Shown here piece after piece: positions 42,450 to 52,300 of a DNA stretch of 64,000 nt; the stretch's first letter is position 1, and every line of letters begins with the position of its first letter. Source of the DNA: Rhynchopus euleeides (taxonomy: Eukaryota > Euglenozoa > Diplonemea > Diplonemida > Diplonemidae); NCBI GenBank assembly GCA_963210315.1, contig OY723318.1:186001-250000 (forward strand). Direction: 5' to 3'. Under the pieces are notes generated by a model. It made no database searches. It saw only the letters and a list, made by a program, of their open reading frames with translations, and was not told the DNA's origin. The position numbers and the translations under genes were made by a program.

Positions 42450-42713
42450 CTGCCCACCTCCCGGCTCCAGGCCCGCCCCCCCCTCGCGCTTCTACAACAC
42501 CCCGCCCCTCGCCGCCCATCCAACCCCCCCCACATCCACAACATCAACAACATCAACAGCATCAACAACAACGACAACAACAACAACAACACCTCAACAA
42601 CATCTCCTCCACCCGACACATCCCTTCGACCCCACCCCGCTCAGCCAGGGCCCGCAACGCCCTTAGGCGCATCCGGCGCCGCCAGCGGGAGAACACCGCT
42701 CTTTGCGAGGGCG
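42450..42713 (+). other. spacer between gag-like and recombinase genes with CAA tandem
   Basis: It contains a run of ACAACATCAACAACATCAAC-type trinucleotide repeats (42535-42600). The recombinase frame is open through part of it, so the true recombinase start could be upstream of 42714 if translation is by reinitiation or frameshifting. Confidence 0.5.
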
Positions 42714-43643
42714 ATGATGCGGCACGTGGCCGCTCGGGTCGGGGGTGTGGCGGTGCGCGTCACGGGAGAGGTGGAGGTCGGCCCCGGGGAGGCCGTGGAG
42801 CGCCTGCAGGCCGTGGTGGCGGGTATGTGGGCGCGAAGCACTTCGTCACAGAGGCAGCTGCTGTGGGCAAGGCTGGTGCGGTGGGCCAACGAGCACGGCC
42901 TAGAAGTCGACGCCGACACCGCCATGCTGTTCGTGCTGGCGACAGGGGTGTCGCCGCAGGGGATGCTGGCCTACGCAAAGGCGCTCTCCGGGACGATGCG
43001 CCACCTCGGCCTCGCCCAGCAGCCCCTCCTCAGCCTGGCAAGCGCGCTGCGTGCGGCCGGGGGGGCCATTCCGCAGCAGCAGGCGACGCCGATGCCGAAG
43101 GAGGTACTCGTGGCGTGGGCGCTGTGTCAACAGCCGCATCTCCGACTGGCGGCGCTGACGGCGTGGAAGACCGCGGCCCGGTGGGGGGAGGTGTGCACCC
43201 TCTCGTCGGAGCAGTTCATCGCGGTGCAGCCCACGGAGGTGATAATAGACTGGCACACCTCCCGGAAGGGCCGTCGGGCCAACCCGTTCACAGCCTCAAA
43301 GTGGACGGTGATATGCGGGGACCTGACCCCCTCCATCGCGGAGCTGGTGACGCGCCTGCGCCCCTTCGAGCGGCTGACGGCGGTTTCGACGGCAGATGTG
43401 ACGGCGATGTGGCGGGCAACACCGGGGATGGAGGCCTACTCGGGCCACAGCGTGAAGCGCGGGGCGCTCACCTTCCTCTTCGGGCTCATCGCGTCGGGAG
43501 CGGATCTGTCGGAGATGCTGGTGGGCCGCCTCGCGAAGCATCACGGCGAGAGCGGCCTCTCCAGCACCACCATCCGCTACGGGGGGTGCCCCACGGAGAT
43601 GGCGAGGGCGCTGCGGACGCAGGAGGTGACACGGCATCTGTGA
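42714..43643 (+). CDS. tyrosine recombinase (integrase)
   Basis: The 309-aa protein fits the size of YR-retrotransposon recombinases, which integrate a circular DNA copy by strand exchange. Catalytic candidates are R156 in TAARWGEVCTL, the basic SRKGRR strand, H245 in YSGHSVKRGAL, H276/H277 in LAKHHGES, and nucleophile Y289 in TIRYGG. The usual H-x-x-R box reads H-S-V-K-R, so Lys occupies the normal Arg position with Arg one residue later. The stop codon overlaps the RT start by one base (TGATG), suggesting coupled translation. Confidence 0.82.
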   Translation: MMRHVAARVGGVAVRVTGEVEVGPGEAVERLQAVVAGMWARSTSSQRQLLWARLVRWANEHGLEVDADTAMLFVLATGVSPQGMLAYAKALSGTMRHLGLAQQPLLSLASALRAAGGAIPQQQATPMPKEVLVAWALCQQPHLRLAALTAWKTAARWGEVCTLSSEQFIAVQPTEVIIDWHTSRKGRRANPFTASKWTVICGDLTPSIAELVTRLRPFERLTAVSTADVTAMWRATPGMEAYSGHSVKRGALTFLFGLIASGADLSEMLVGRLAKHHGESGLSSTTIRYGGCPTEMARALRTQEVTRHL

Positions 43644-44658
43644 TGGCCGACCCTGAGTCCTTTTGCCGCAAGCAGCGGGGGCTGCACTCGGTGACGCGGC
43701 GTGCGCACCAGTCGAGGCTGCCGGCGACGGAGGAGGAGCGCCGTGCGCCCCTGCATGTGTCTTCTGTGGCGGAGATGGACGTCGAGGCGCTGCGGGCGAG
43801 GATGACCGCCACTGTGAGGCGCAGGTTCGACGAGGTGTGGCGGCTGACGTTCCCCGATGCACCCCCGCCGGGCACTTCTACACCTTCTCCCTCTGAGGGG
43901 CGCTCCCGCCCCTCGCATCTACAACACAAGCATGCGGAGCTGCTGGTGGAGAACGGAGTGGCTGGGCCTGCGTCGGGTCCGGGCCCCTCCCTGTGCGTGC
44001 CCTTTACTGTGATGGAGGAGAAGCCGTCCGGGTTGCGGCAGAGGTTCATCCTCTGGACCAAGCAGGCAAACGACAACTTGGAGGAGTCCTACGCGGCACA
44101 CGTCCCCCTGGGGCACATCTCGGGGTACCTCGACGCGGTGTTTGCGGAGTGTGGGTCGGCGCGGGATTTCAAGTGCGGGTTTTATCAGATCCCCATCCCT
44201 GCGCCTGCACGGAGGTTCTTTCGCTTCGCTGACGAGTCGGGGGACTGGTATGAGCTGCTGAGGTTGCCCATGGGCCATTGTTGTGCGCCCGAGCTGATGC
44301 ACACTTTGGCTGCTGTTGTGGGTGGGCACCGGGACTACGTCCGCCAGGAGTTCTGCACTGCGCCTGAGGTGGGGGTCGACGTCTGGATCGACAACGTGCG
44401 TCTGACCGGCCCCCGCACCAGTGTCGAAGAGGCGACGCGGCAGATGGACAAGGTGGCTGCGGCGTGCGCTGCGACATGGAAGCCGTCTGACTCGGTGGAC
44501 ACGGCGACGGTCTACGAGTTTCTCGGGGTGGCATTCGACCACGCTGCCCAGACCGTGTCTCCGTCGGACAGGCTGATGGCGAAGCTGGACAGCGTGGACT
44601 GGCAGAGGGTGACGGCTGGTGAGCTGGAGTCGCTGGGTGGAAGGTTGCTCCACGCCAG
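43643..44658 (+). pseudogene. reverse transcriptase, truncated before RNase H
   Basis: The ATG at 43643 overlaps the recombinase stop. RT motifs are clear: motif A at D175 (DFKCGFYQIPI), the motif B-like LRLPMGHCCAPELM and motif C at D250 (VWIDNVRLTGP). The catalytic box reads WIDN, with the second Asp replaced by Asn. A thumb-like YEFLGVAFDHAAQ follows. At 44659 the frame runs into CAAGGTGACC-family sequence and continues to 45085 without RT-like content, so connection and RNase H are lost. It is probably inactive. Confidence 0.78.
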
Positions 44659-44760
44659 CAAGGTGACCAACCCTACAGCTGTCGGCCTGTCGGTCGGCCA
44701 GTCGGTCAAAAGTCGTCCAAAGTCGGCCAGTCGGTTTTGGAGTCAAGCATCAGGGAAAGC
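44659..44760 (+). mobile_element. CAAGGTGACC-family fragment interrupting the RT gene
   Basis: The sequence starts CAAGGTGACCAACCCTACAG and continues with CTGTCGGCCTGTCGGTCGGC, as in the termini of 40237-40818. No opposite terminus or duplication is clear, so this is a partial insertion or deletion product. The right boundary is approximate. Confidence 0.6.
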
Positions 44761-44870
44761 ACTACACCCCCCTTTTGGTGCCCCCACCTCTGGCGGAGGC
44801 AGTGTCTGCCCTCGCCCCCTCGCCGGTGTTGGGGCGGACTGGCTGTCCAGGGGGGGAGCAGGGCCTCCCC

Positions 44871-45557
44871 ATGTGCCAGGTGCCGTCCCAGCCGTCGCGC
44901 CGCCGCTTTTACTGTGCCCGCTGTGCAGAGGCGGTGGATACCGCAGTCGAACACTGGCGTTGTTTCGGTTGCGATTGCAGGGCGTGTGGGGAATGCGTGG
45001 AGCAGGGGGAGACCTGTATGGATCTGGGGCCTCGGGACGCGGAGGAGCCGCCTGCGAGGGTCCCGCAGCCGCAGGACCAGGGTGATCCCCCTCGACGAGA
45101 AGGTGATCCCCCTCCTGCACCCACCGGCGCCCCGGCCACCGGCCGCTCCGACCCGACCGCCACCGAGGAAGGCTCCAACCCTGCGCAAGCACCAGCCACC
45201 TCGATGTCGTCGCAGCCGAAGCGGAAGCGGGAGTCGGCATCGCCGCAGCGTGGTCAGGAGATGGATGAGGACGACGGGGCCACGACGGTGGGGGAGTGGG
45301 AGGAGCAGTTCTGCCCCGACGTGCACCGACCGCAGGAGGAGCAGGAGGCGGCGCTCCGGGCCATTCAGGCTTGGTGGGCCGAGTTGGGGGATGACAAGGC
45401 CTCACAGGCGGAGGCGTACAACGTGGTCTGTTGTCGTCTGAGGGCGCGGGCAGGCAAGCGGGCGCGGGCGAGCCGGCCAGGGGCGCGGGGGTCTTCGCAG
45501 CGGAGTTCCCAGGGGTCCCAGAGCCAGGGGAGTAGGGCCGCCAGGGGAGCGAGATAG
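44871..45557 (+). CDS. zinc-finger ORF at the 3' end of the YR element
   Basis: The frame is open from 44775; the first ATG is at 44871, giving about 228 aa. Residues about 10-45 form a Cys-rich cluster (FYCARCAEAV ... WRCFGCDCRACGEC ... C), a probable treble-clef or PHD-like zinc site similar in style to that of the LINE protein at 10393. The remainder is acidic and then basic, ending in a Gly/Ser/Arg-rich tail (GSSQRSSQGSQSQGSRAARG). It may be the displaced C-terminus of the RT polyprotein. C-runs begin about 17 bases after the stop. Confidence 0.5.
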   Translation: MCQVPSQPSRRRFYCARCAEAVDTAVEHWRCFGCDCRACGECVEQGETCMDLGPRDAEEPPARVPQPQDQGDPPRREGDPPPAPTGAPATGRSDPTATEEGSNPAQAPATSMSSQPKRKRESASPQRGQEMDEDDGATTVGEWEEQFCPDVHRPQEEQEAALRAIQAWWAELGDDKASQAEAYNVVCCRLRARAGKRARASRPGARGSSQRSSQGSQSQGSRAARGAR

Positions 45558-45904
45558 CCGTAGGTCGGCTCCCCCCCCCCTACCCCCCTCTTTCCTTTCG
45601 CCCCTCCCCCCCCCCCTCCCGTTCCCCACCCCCGTGCCCCCTTCCCCTTTCTTCCGGTGAATGCGCCAGCGGAGTCGGTCCACGCCCTCGCTGTCAGTCG
45701 CTTTCGCCTCTCCCCCCCTGCCCCCCCCCCCCCCTTTACCTCGCCCCCTTTTCCCCTCACCAGCGGGCTGCCCCTTGTGAATGGTAGATTTGCCTACAGC
45801 CCCTTGTTCATGCCGCCAGCACGGAGCCCCACGCAGCTCAACCCCGGCCAGTGCGCGGTTTGTTTGCCCTAGAGCTTTGTTGTTTGTGTAGTTCATGTTA
45901 CAGT
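45558..45904 (+). other. C-rich 3' region of the YR element
   Basis: Repeated C-runs of 7-14 bases are mixed with CTCCC and TTCC words after the stop, then a less biased stretch to 45904. No gene. Confidence 0.6.
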
Positions 45905-46638
45905 GCTAAGAGCCCGTAGAAGCAAAAGTAGAACCTGCTGCGCTAGCCCCACCAAGCAGCCACAGTACGACAGGACGCGCGCAGGCACCGGGCCCCCAAA
46001 AAGTGGGAAAAATCGAAACCCACGAACCCACTTTTTTCGAGAAAATATTTTTTCGGATTTTTCATTTTTTCCAGTTTTCGATTTCATTTTTGGGCGGTCC
46101 ACAGACAACGGGAGGGAAATGTCAAAAAATTTGAATGGCCAAATGTATATTTCCTGCACCCCGACCGGAGGCCGAAACTGCACCCGAGTGCAGGAAAAAA
46201 ACGGTCCGAGGGCCGGAGGCCCGAGGCCTTTTTTTCCTGCTCGAGGGTGCAGTTGAGGCCGACACGGGGTGCAGATGATGGTTTCTTGCCATCACCCGGC
46301 ACTTTCGAGCACAGCACGACGGGACCGTTCTGCCGAGGACTTGGTCAGACCAGCCAGTACCAGGTTCTGCTGGTTCAGCCAAGAGGTGGCGGGAACGTAC
46401 CGGATCGGCACGGACACACCCAGACACGGCCCAACGGGCCAGATCTGGGTGCGTGTGGGCTGAGACAGCAGCTGTCGCTGTGTGTGGGTGCTGAACCTGC
46501 AGATGACCCGAATCCACCCAGACACAGCACACTGGGCCGGATCTGGGTGTGGGTGGGCTGAACCTGACAGTCTGGCTGGATGTGTGGGCGTGGTCGGACC
46601 TGGGTGTCTGGACCCAGTCACTGGTGTCAGACTGTGTC
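45905..46638. repeat. dispersed repeats flanking the second TIR transposon
   Basis: 45905-45975 is the inverted counterpart of 38600-38670, 46143-46345 repeats 8583-8780, and 46345-46638 repeats 19722-20010. No gene. The end of this block is the left flank of transposon copy 2. Confidence 0.8.
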
Positions 46639-47209
46639 TAGAGGAGGCATAGCCTGCTGACCTGGCTGTCTAAAAAATTATTTTTTTTAAAATCGCATTG
46701 TCTTTTCGACCCTATACCAAAAGTGGTCCCAAATCGGTCCGGGACGACCGTCCACAACCGTCCACACTCTCTAAATGCTCGATGTTGCATTTTAAATTCA
46801 AAAATTCACATTTTCCAGCCAACTGGGCCAGTTTCCTTAGGAAAATGGCTCAAAATCGCAAACACTCCATTTCTACGGGCCACCACAGGCCAATAGAGTA
46901 CCAAAATCGGTTTTTTCGCATTCTACGGCCTCAGGCAGACCGTCCACACCCAAAAATCACCCCCAGGTGGTCAATATTGGGGTGTTCTGGCACTTTTTCA
47001 CCTGTGGACGGTTGTGGACGGCTGTGGATGGTTGTGGACGGCTGTGGACGGTCTGCCAAGAGGTTACTGGAGGTTGCTAGGCTGCGGGCGGACCGTCCAC
47101 ACCCAAAAAACACCCCCAGTTGGTCACGATGGGGACGGTACGTCTCTTTTTCGTCTGTAGACGGTTGTGGACGGTCTGCCAATAGGTTGCTCCAGGATGC
47201 GAGATTGTT

Positions 47210-49156
47210 CTCGGTAGGTCACCGACTGTAACCGATTGTTCTCGGCATGTAACCGATTGTAACCGATTGTAACCGATTGTTCTTGGCATGTATCCGATTG
47301 TAACCGATTGTCCTCGTCATGTAACCGATTGTAACCGATCGTTCTTGGCATGTAACCGATTGTCACCGATTGTCCTCGTCATGTAACCGATTGTAACCGA
47401 TCGTTCTTGGCATGTAACCGATTGTAACCGATTGTCCTCGTCATGTAACCGATTGTAACCGATCGTTCTTGGCCTGTAACCGATTGTAACCGATTGTTCT
47501 TGGCATGTAACCGATTGTCACCGATTGTCCTCGTCATGTAACCGATTGTAACCGATCGTTCTTGGCATGTAACCGATTGTAACCGATTGTCCTCGTCATG
47601 TAACCGATTGTAACCGATCGTTCTTGGCATGTAACCGATTGTAACTGATTGTTCTCGGCATGTAACCGATTGTAACCGATTGTTCTTGGCCTGTAACCGA
47701 TTGTAACCGATTGTTCTTGGCATGTAACCGATTGTCACCGATTGTCCTCGTCATGTAACCGATTGTAACCGATCGTTCTTGGCATGTAACCGATTATAAC
47801 TGATTGTTCTCGGCATGTAACCGATTGTAACCGATTGTTCTTGGCCTGTAACCGATTGTAACCGATTGTTCTCGGCATGTAACCGATTGTAACCGATCGT
47901 TCTTGGCATGTAACCGATTGTAACCGATTGTTCTCGGCATGTAACCGATTGTAACCGATCGTTCTTGGCATGTAACCGATTGTAACCGATTGTTCTCGGC
48001 ATGTAACCGATTGTAACCGATTGTCCTCGTCATGTAACCGATTGTAACCGATTGTTCTCGTCATGTAACCGATTGTAACCGATCGTTCTTGGCATGTAAC
48101 CGATTGTAACCGATTGTTCTCGGCATGTAACCGATTGTAACCGATTGTCCTCGTCATGTAACCGATTGTAACCGATCGTTCTTGGCATGTAACCGATTGT
48201 AACTGATTGTTCTCGGCATGTAACCGATTGTAACCGATTGTTCTCGGCATGTCACCGATTGTAACCGATTGTCCTCGTCATGTAACCGATTGTAACCGAT
48301 CGTTCTTGGCATGTAACCGATTGTAACCGATTGTTCTCGGCATGTAACCGATTGTAACCGATCGTTCTTGGCATGTAACCGATTGTAACTGATTGTTCTT
48401 GGCATGTAACCGATTGTAACCGATCGTTCTTGGCATGTAACCGATTGTAACCGATTGTTCTCGTCATGTAACCGATTGTAACTGATTGTTCTTGGCATGT
48501 AACCGATTGTAACCGATCGTTCTTGGCATGTAACCGATTGTTCTTGGCCTGTAACCGATTGTTCTCGGCATGTAACCGATTGTAACCGATTGTCCTCGTC
48601 ATGTAACCGATTGTAACCGATCGTTCTTGGCATGTAACCGATTGTAACCGATTGTTCTCGGCATGTAACCGATTGTAACCGATTGTTCTTGGCCTGTAAC
48701 CGATTGTAACCGATTGTTCTCGGCATGTAACCGATTGTAACCGATTGTTCTCGGCATGTAACCGATTGTAACCGATCGTTCTTGGCATGTAACCGATTGT
48801 AACCGATTGTTCTCGGCATGTAACCGATTGTAACCGATTGTTCTCGTCATGTAACCGATTGTAACCGATCGTTCTTGGCATGTAACCGATTGTAACCGAT
48901 TGTTCTCGGCATGTAACCGATTGTAACCGATTGTTCTCGTCATGTAACCGATTGTAACCGATCGTTCTTGGCATGTACCCGATTGTAACTGATTGTTCTT
49001 GGCATGTAACCGATTGTAACCGATTGCCCTCGTCATGTAACCGATTGTAACCGATTGTAACCGATTGTTCTTGGCATGTAACCGATTGTAACCGATCGTT
49101 CTTGGCATGTAACCGATTGTAACCGATTGTTCTTGGCATGTAACCGATTGTAACCG
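47210..49156 (+). repeat. 31-bp tandem array inside TIR transposon, copy 2
   Basis: Same unit and spacer types as the array at 29140-31014, with the order of variants largely but not fully shared. Allowing for a ~10-bp loss upstream, this array is about 72 bp longer (two full units plus one 10-mer), showing turnover within the array since duplication. Confidence 0.97.
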
Positions 49157-49327
49157 AAACAGAACGGTGTCTCCCCTTGCCCCCTCCACTCTCGGTCACT
49201 CTGCGTGCCTCCCAGATGTTGTGTGCGGACCCCTCAGCAGACTGCTTAACTTTAACTTTGCTGCACCTACGTTGCTCACACAGCACTAACCCACTGCAGG
49301 CACTGGCACGTTCCACAGCTTCTGATA

Positions 49328-52300
49328 ATGTCCGGCTTGGTTACCTTCGCGGAAGCGTGCAAGCTGCAGGGTATCCCAGACGAGACTACGGGGAAGGTCG
49401 CGGGTGCGCTTCTCCGCAACGCAGGATGGCCGAAACCCGTAACGAGCCGGACCTCAAACGGCGTGCAGAAGATGTATTGCTTGGCAGATATCCGTCGGCC
49501 CAATCCCCTCTCCTCCGAAGAGGCAATCCGGCAGTTGACTGCTTCGTCCCCGGGCCGCTGCTTCCCCGACGATGTCCTGATCGCTCCTCTGGGTGAGCCC
49601 GATGATCTCGCTGATCAGGCGGCGCTCCTCCCCCACCCCGAGGATGCGGATCCCGTCTCGCAGAGCGTGATCTCGGCGGTCACGCGGGGTCCTGCTGCTG
49701 CTGGCAACGACGAGCCTGATGAGCCTGAGGCGCCTCCGTCACCGACTCCCGTGCCGCCGAAACCTCTGCCTGCCGCGCTCCCACCGACGTCTCCGACGAG
49801 TCCCGCCGACGATGTCGACATTGGTTCTTCTGTGTGCAGTGACCCTGCCGACCTCGCCAGCCTCGATGACCTCGCCGACCTCGCCGACTCCGCCTGCCCC
49901 GTTGACTCCGCCTCCCACGCCAACACCGACTCCCCCGTTGCGACTGCGATGGACGCGTTGCGTGACGCTGTGGCTGCTGGTGAGGGGTGGTGCTGCATCA
50001 GCAGCGCCGAGTACCTGACTCTCCTGCGCTCCCTCTTGCCCGCAGGTGCGAAGGTGTCGGACACCGCCCTCTTCTCCCTGGTGAAGGAGAACGCCGACTG
50101 CATGTCTTCTGCTCTGCATCCTCACGAGAAGGGTAGTGATACCCGGGGGATGAAGAAGAAGTACTGCATCGGAAATGCAGTGCCGGGACGGCCGTGCAGC
50201 CTCCACTTCGTCGGACAGGGCACGCCTCCGCCGGCCCCCGTGGGGCGCCCCTCCAAGACCCTCCCCGAGCGGGTCTTGCAGGTCAAGGCTTTGCAGAAGG
50301 CCTTGCTGAGGGCGAAGGACCGCATTGCGCAGCTGACGGAGGAGTTGGCTGCTGCGCACGAGGTTCTCGGGCGCAAGGGGGACATTGTTCTTCGTGGGGT
50401 GACGGGCCGGAAGTCCTGCACCGAGCCCTACCCCATGAAGGTGCTGCGGGCGCTGTTGGAGTTGCGGATGGCTGGCATCGGTCAGGAGTCGTCGCGCAGG
50501 GTGCTGCGCGACATCATCAAGCTCCTGAGCGATGGGGTGGAGATGCCGATCCCCTCTCGCTGGACGCTCCGCGAATTCGAGATCCCGAGCGGAGCGGCTT
50601 CCTTCGCCGTCTTCTTGGAGGATGTCGCGAGGACGCAGACCGGCGGAGGGGGCCTAGGCAAAGACCGGCAGAAGGCCACCCTCTCCCTCGCCCACGATGC
50701 CACCTCCTCCTTGGGCCGGAGTAGTGTCTCGCTGCACGTTGTCACCGCCCACGTCGCTGCAGACGAGAATCGCGTACGCGGGGCCTGCGCCTCCGCCCTC
50801 CCCCTGAAGAACGGGAAGGCTGCAGGGAAGACCTCCAACCTGCAGGCGGTCCGCCGCATAGTCTCCGCCCACAAGCTCCGTATTAGCAACGCCACCCTGA
50901 GCGACCATGCTAGCACGGAGGCGAAGGCGACCAGGGACGCGGGGGGCGCCATCGTCCACCTACGGTGCATGCACCATAAGGTTGGAGGCGCACTGAAGTA
51001 CGCAGTGCAGACGGCGGGGAAGGCCTTGATGATGTCTCATCGGGTCGACCCGGCAGCCAACGTTGCCAGCGTACTTGCAGTCCTCGACCCGACAAACGGC
51101 CGGTCAACCGCCGGGGTCATTTTCGTGGATGCTGAGCTTGGGAAAGCACTTGACATGCGCTACCCCCGGGGCCTGGGGTTTGCCCGTGAGCGGGGGTCGA
51201 AGTGGCATGCCCGTCCTCAGCAGTGCTCCCGCCTCCTCAAGTTCTCCGCCTCCATCCTGGAGATGGTGAGAGAGGAGCGGTTCACCCCGACTGCGACAGA
51301 GATCCTCACTCTTCTGGGGACCCCCACCGTCGCCGCCTACTGTGCAGCCTGCCATTTCATTGGCAGCCTGTACTTGAGGTTCCTCAACGACCTCAAGCCC
51401 AGGCGGTTGAACGAGGAGACGGGCCGCCTCGAGGTCAACTTCGAGGCGGGATGGGGTGTGCTGAGGCCGCTGCACCTCCTCGCCCGCGACCTGAGCGCCG
51501 ACTCCGCCGACAACGACTTCCCTGCCCTGCGGAAGCATTGGGGACAACCCCGCCACGGTGAGGAGGAGGTGGGGCGGGCTGAGGCGTTGGAGGTGGTGAA
51601 GGATCACCACGATGTATTTGCGGAGGTCTGGGTTCCCTGCATCCAGGGGTTTGCGAGCACATTGGCAAGGTTCATCGGCTACGATGAAGCTGCAATGGCG
51701 TCGGCATCACCCGAAGACCTCCCTTCGCTACCCTCCACACAAGACCTCGCAGAGTGTGTGGCTGGGAATGCATCGTTCTTGGCGCAGAGGGCCCCCAACC
51801 TCTCTTCTGCTGCCTTGTCTGGGATTACCCAGAGCAAGGTGAACCGCTTCCTGTTGGGTTATGGCAACTGCAACAACGCAAGGTATGCAGGCTCTTCAGC
51901 CTCCTTTTTTCTCCCCTCCCTTCGTTCTTTTTTTTTACATCGCAACAACATATGCTGGCAGAGTCAGAACCGATAGATTTTTTTTATCTCATTCATTGTC
52001 ATTCTCTCTTCCTCTCTTCTTCATGACTTTTCCAAGTCACGAAGAAGACTACTTCATTATCACCATTTCCTGTTTTCAGTGTGATTCGTCGTACAACCAT
52101 TCCTTTCCATCGCCTTACAGGTACGGCCGTTTGCTGCGCCAGGCGAAGCGGGCGCGGAAGAAGACCCGTGGCGGGATGTACACCGAGGCCGCGGCGAACA
52201 CCGCCACGGGGGCTTCTGCGGCTGCGCTGAAGGCCGTCAGCGGGGTGGCCCACCCTGACCTCGTCCGCCTCTGCGCCCTCCACGCCATCCCTGTCACGGC

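Larger units (their letters stand above)
40826..45904 (+). mobile_element. tyrosine-recombinase retrotransposon (degenerate)
   Basis: Gene order is gag-like, tyrosine recombinase, reverse transcriptase, zinc-finger ORF, all on the plus strand. Having the recombinase upstream of the RT is unlike classic DIRS or Ngaro order and recalls the kinetoplastid VIPER/TATE layout. The RNase H region is missing where CAAGGTGACC-family sequence replaces it at 44659. Ends are not clearly defined: the left is placed after the TIR element and the right where sequence shared with 38600-38670 begins. A TATA-like TACATATATTTAA at 41087 lies 166 bases upstream of the first start codon. Confidence 0.65.

Noticed and set aside
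41618..43642. Upstream part of the long frame that contains the RT, overlapping the gag-like and recombinase genes
   Set aside because: RT motifs appear only after the ATG at 43643. The earlier part is low-complexity antiphase reading of two better supported genes.
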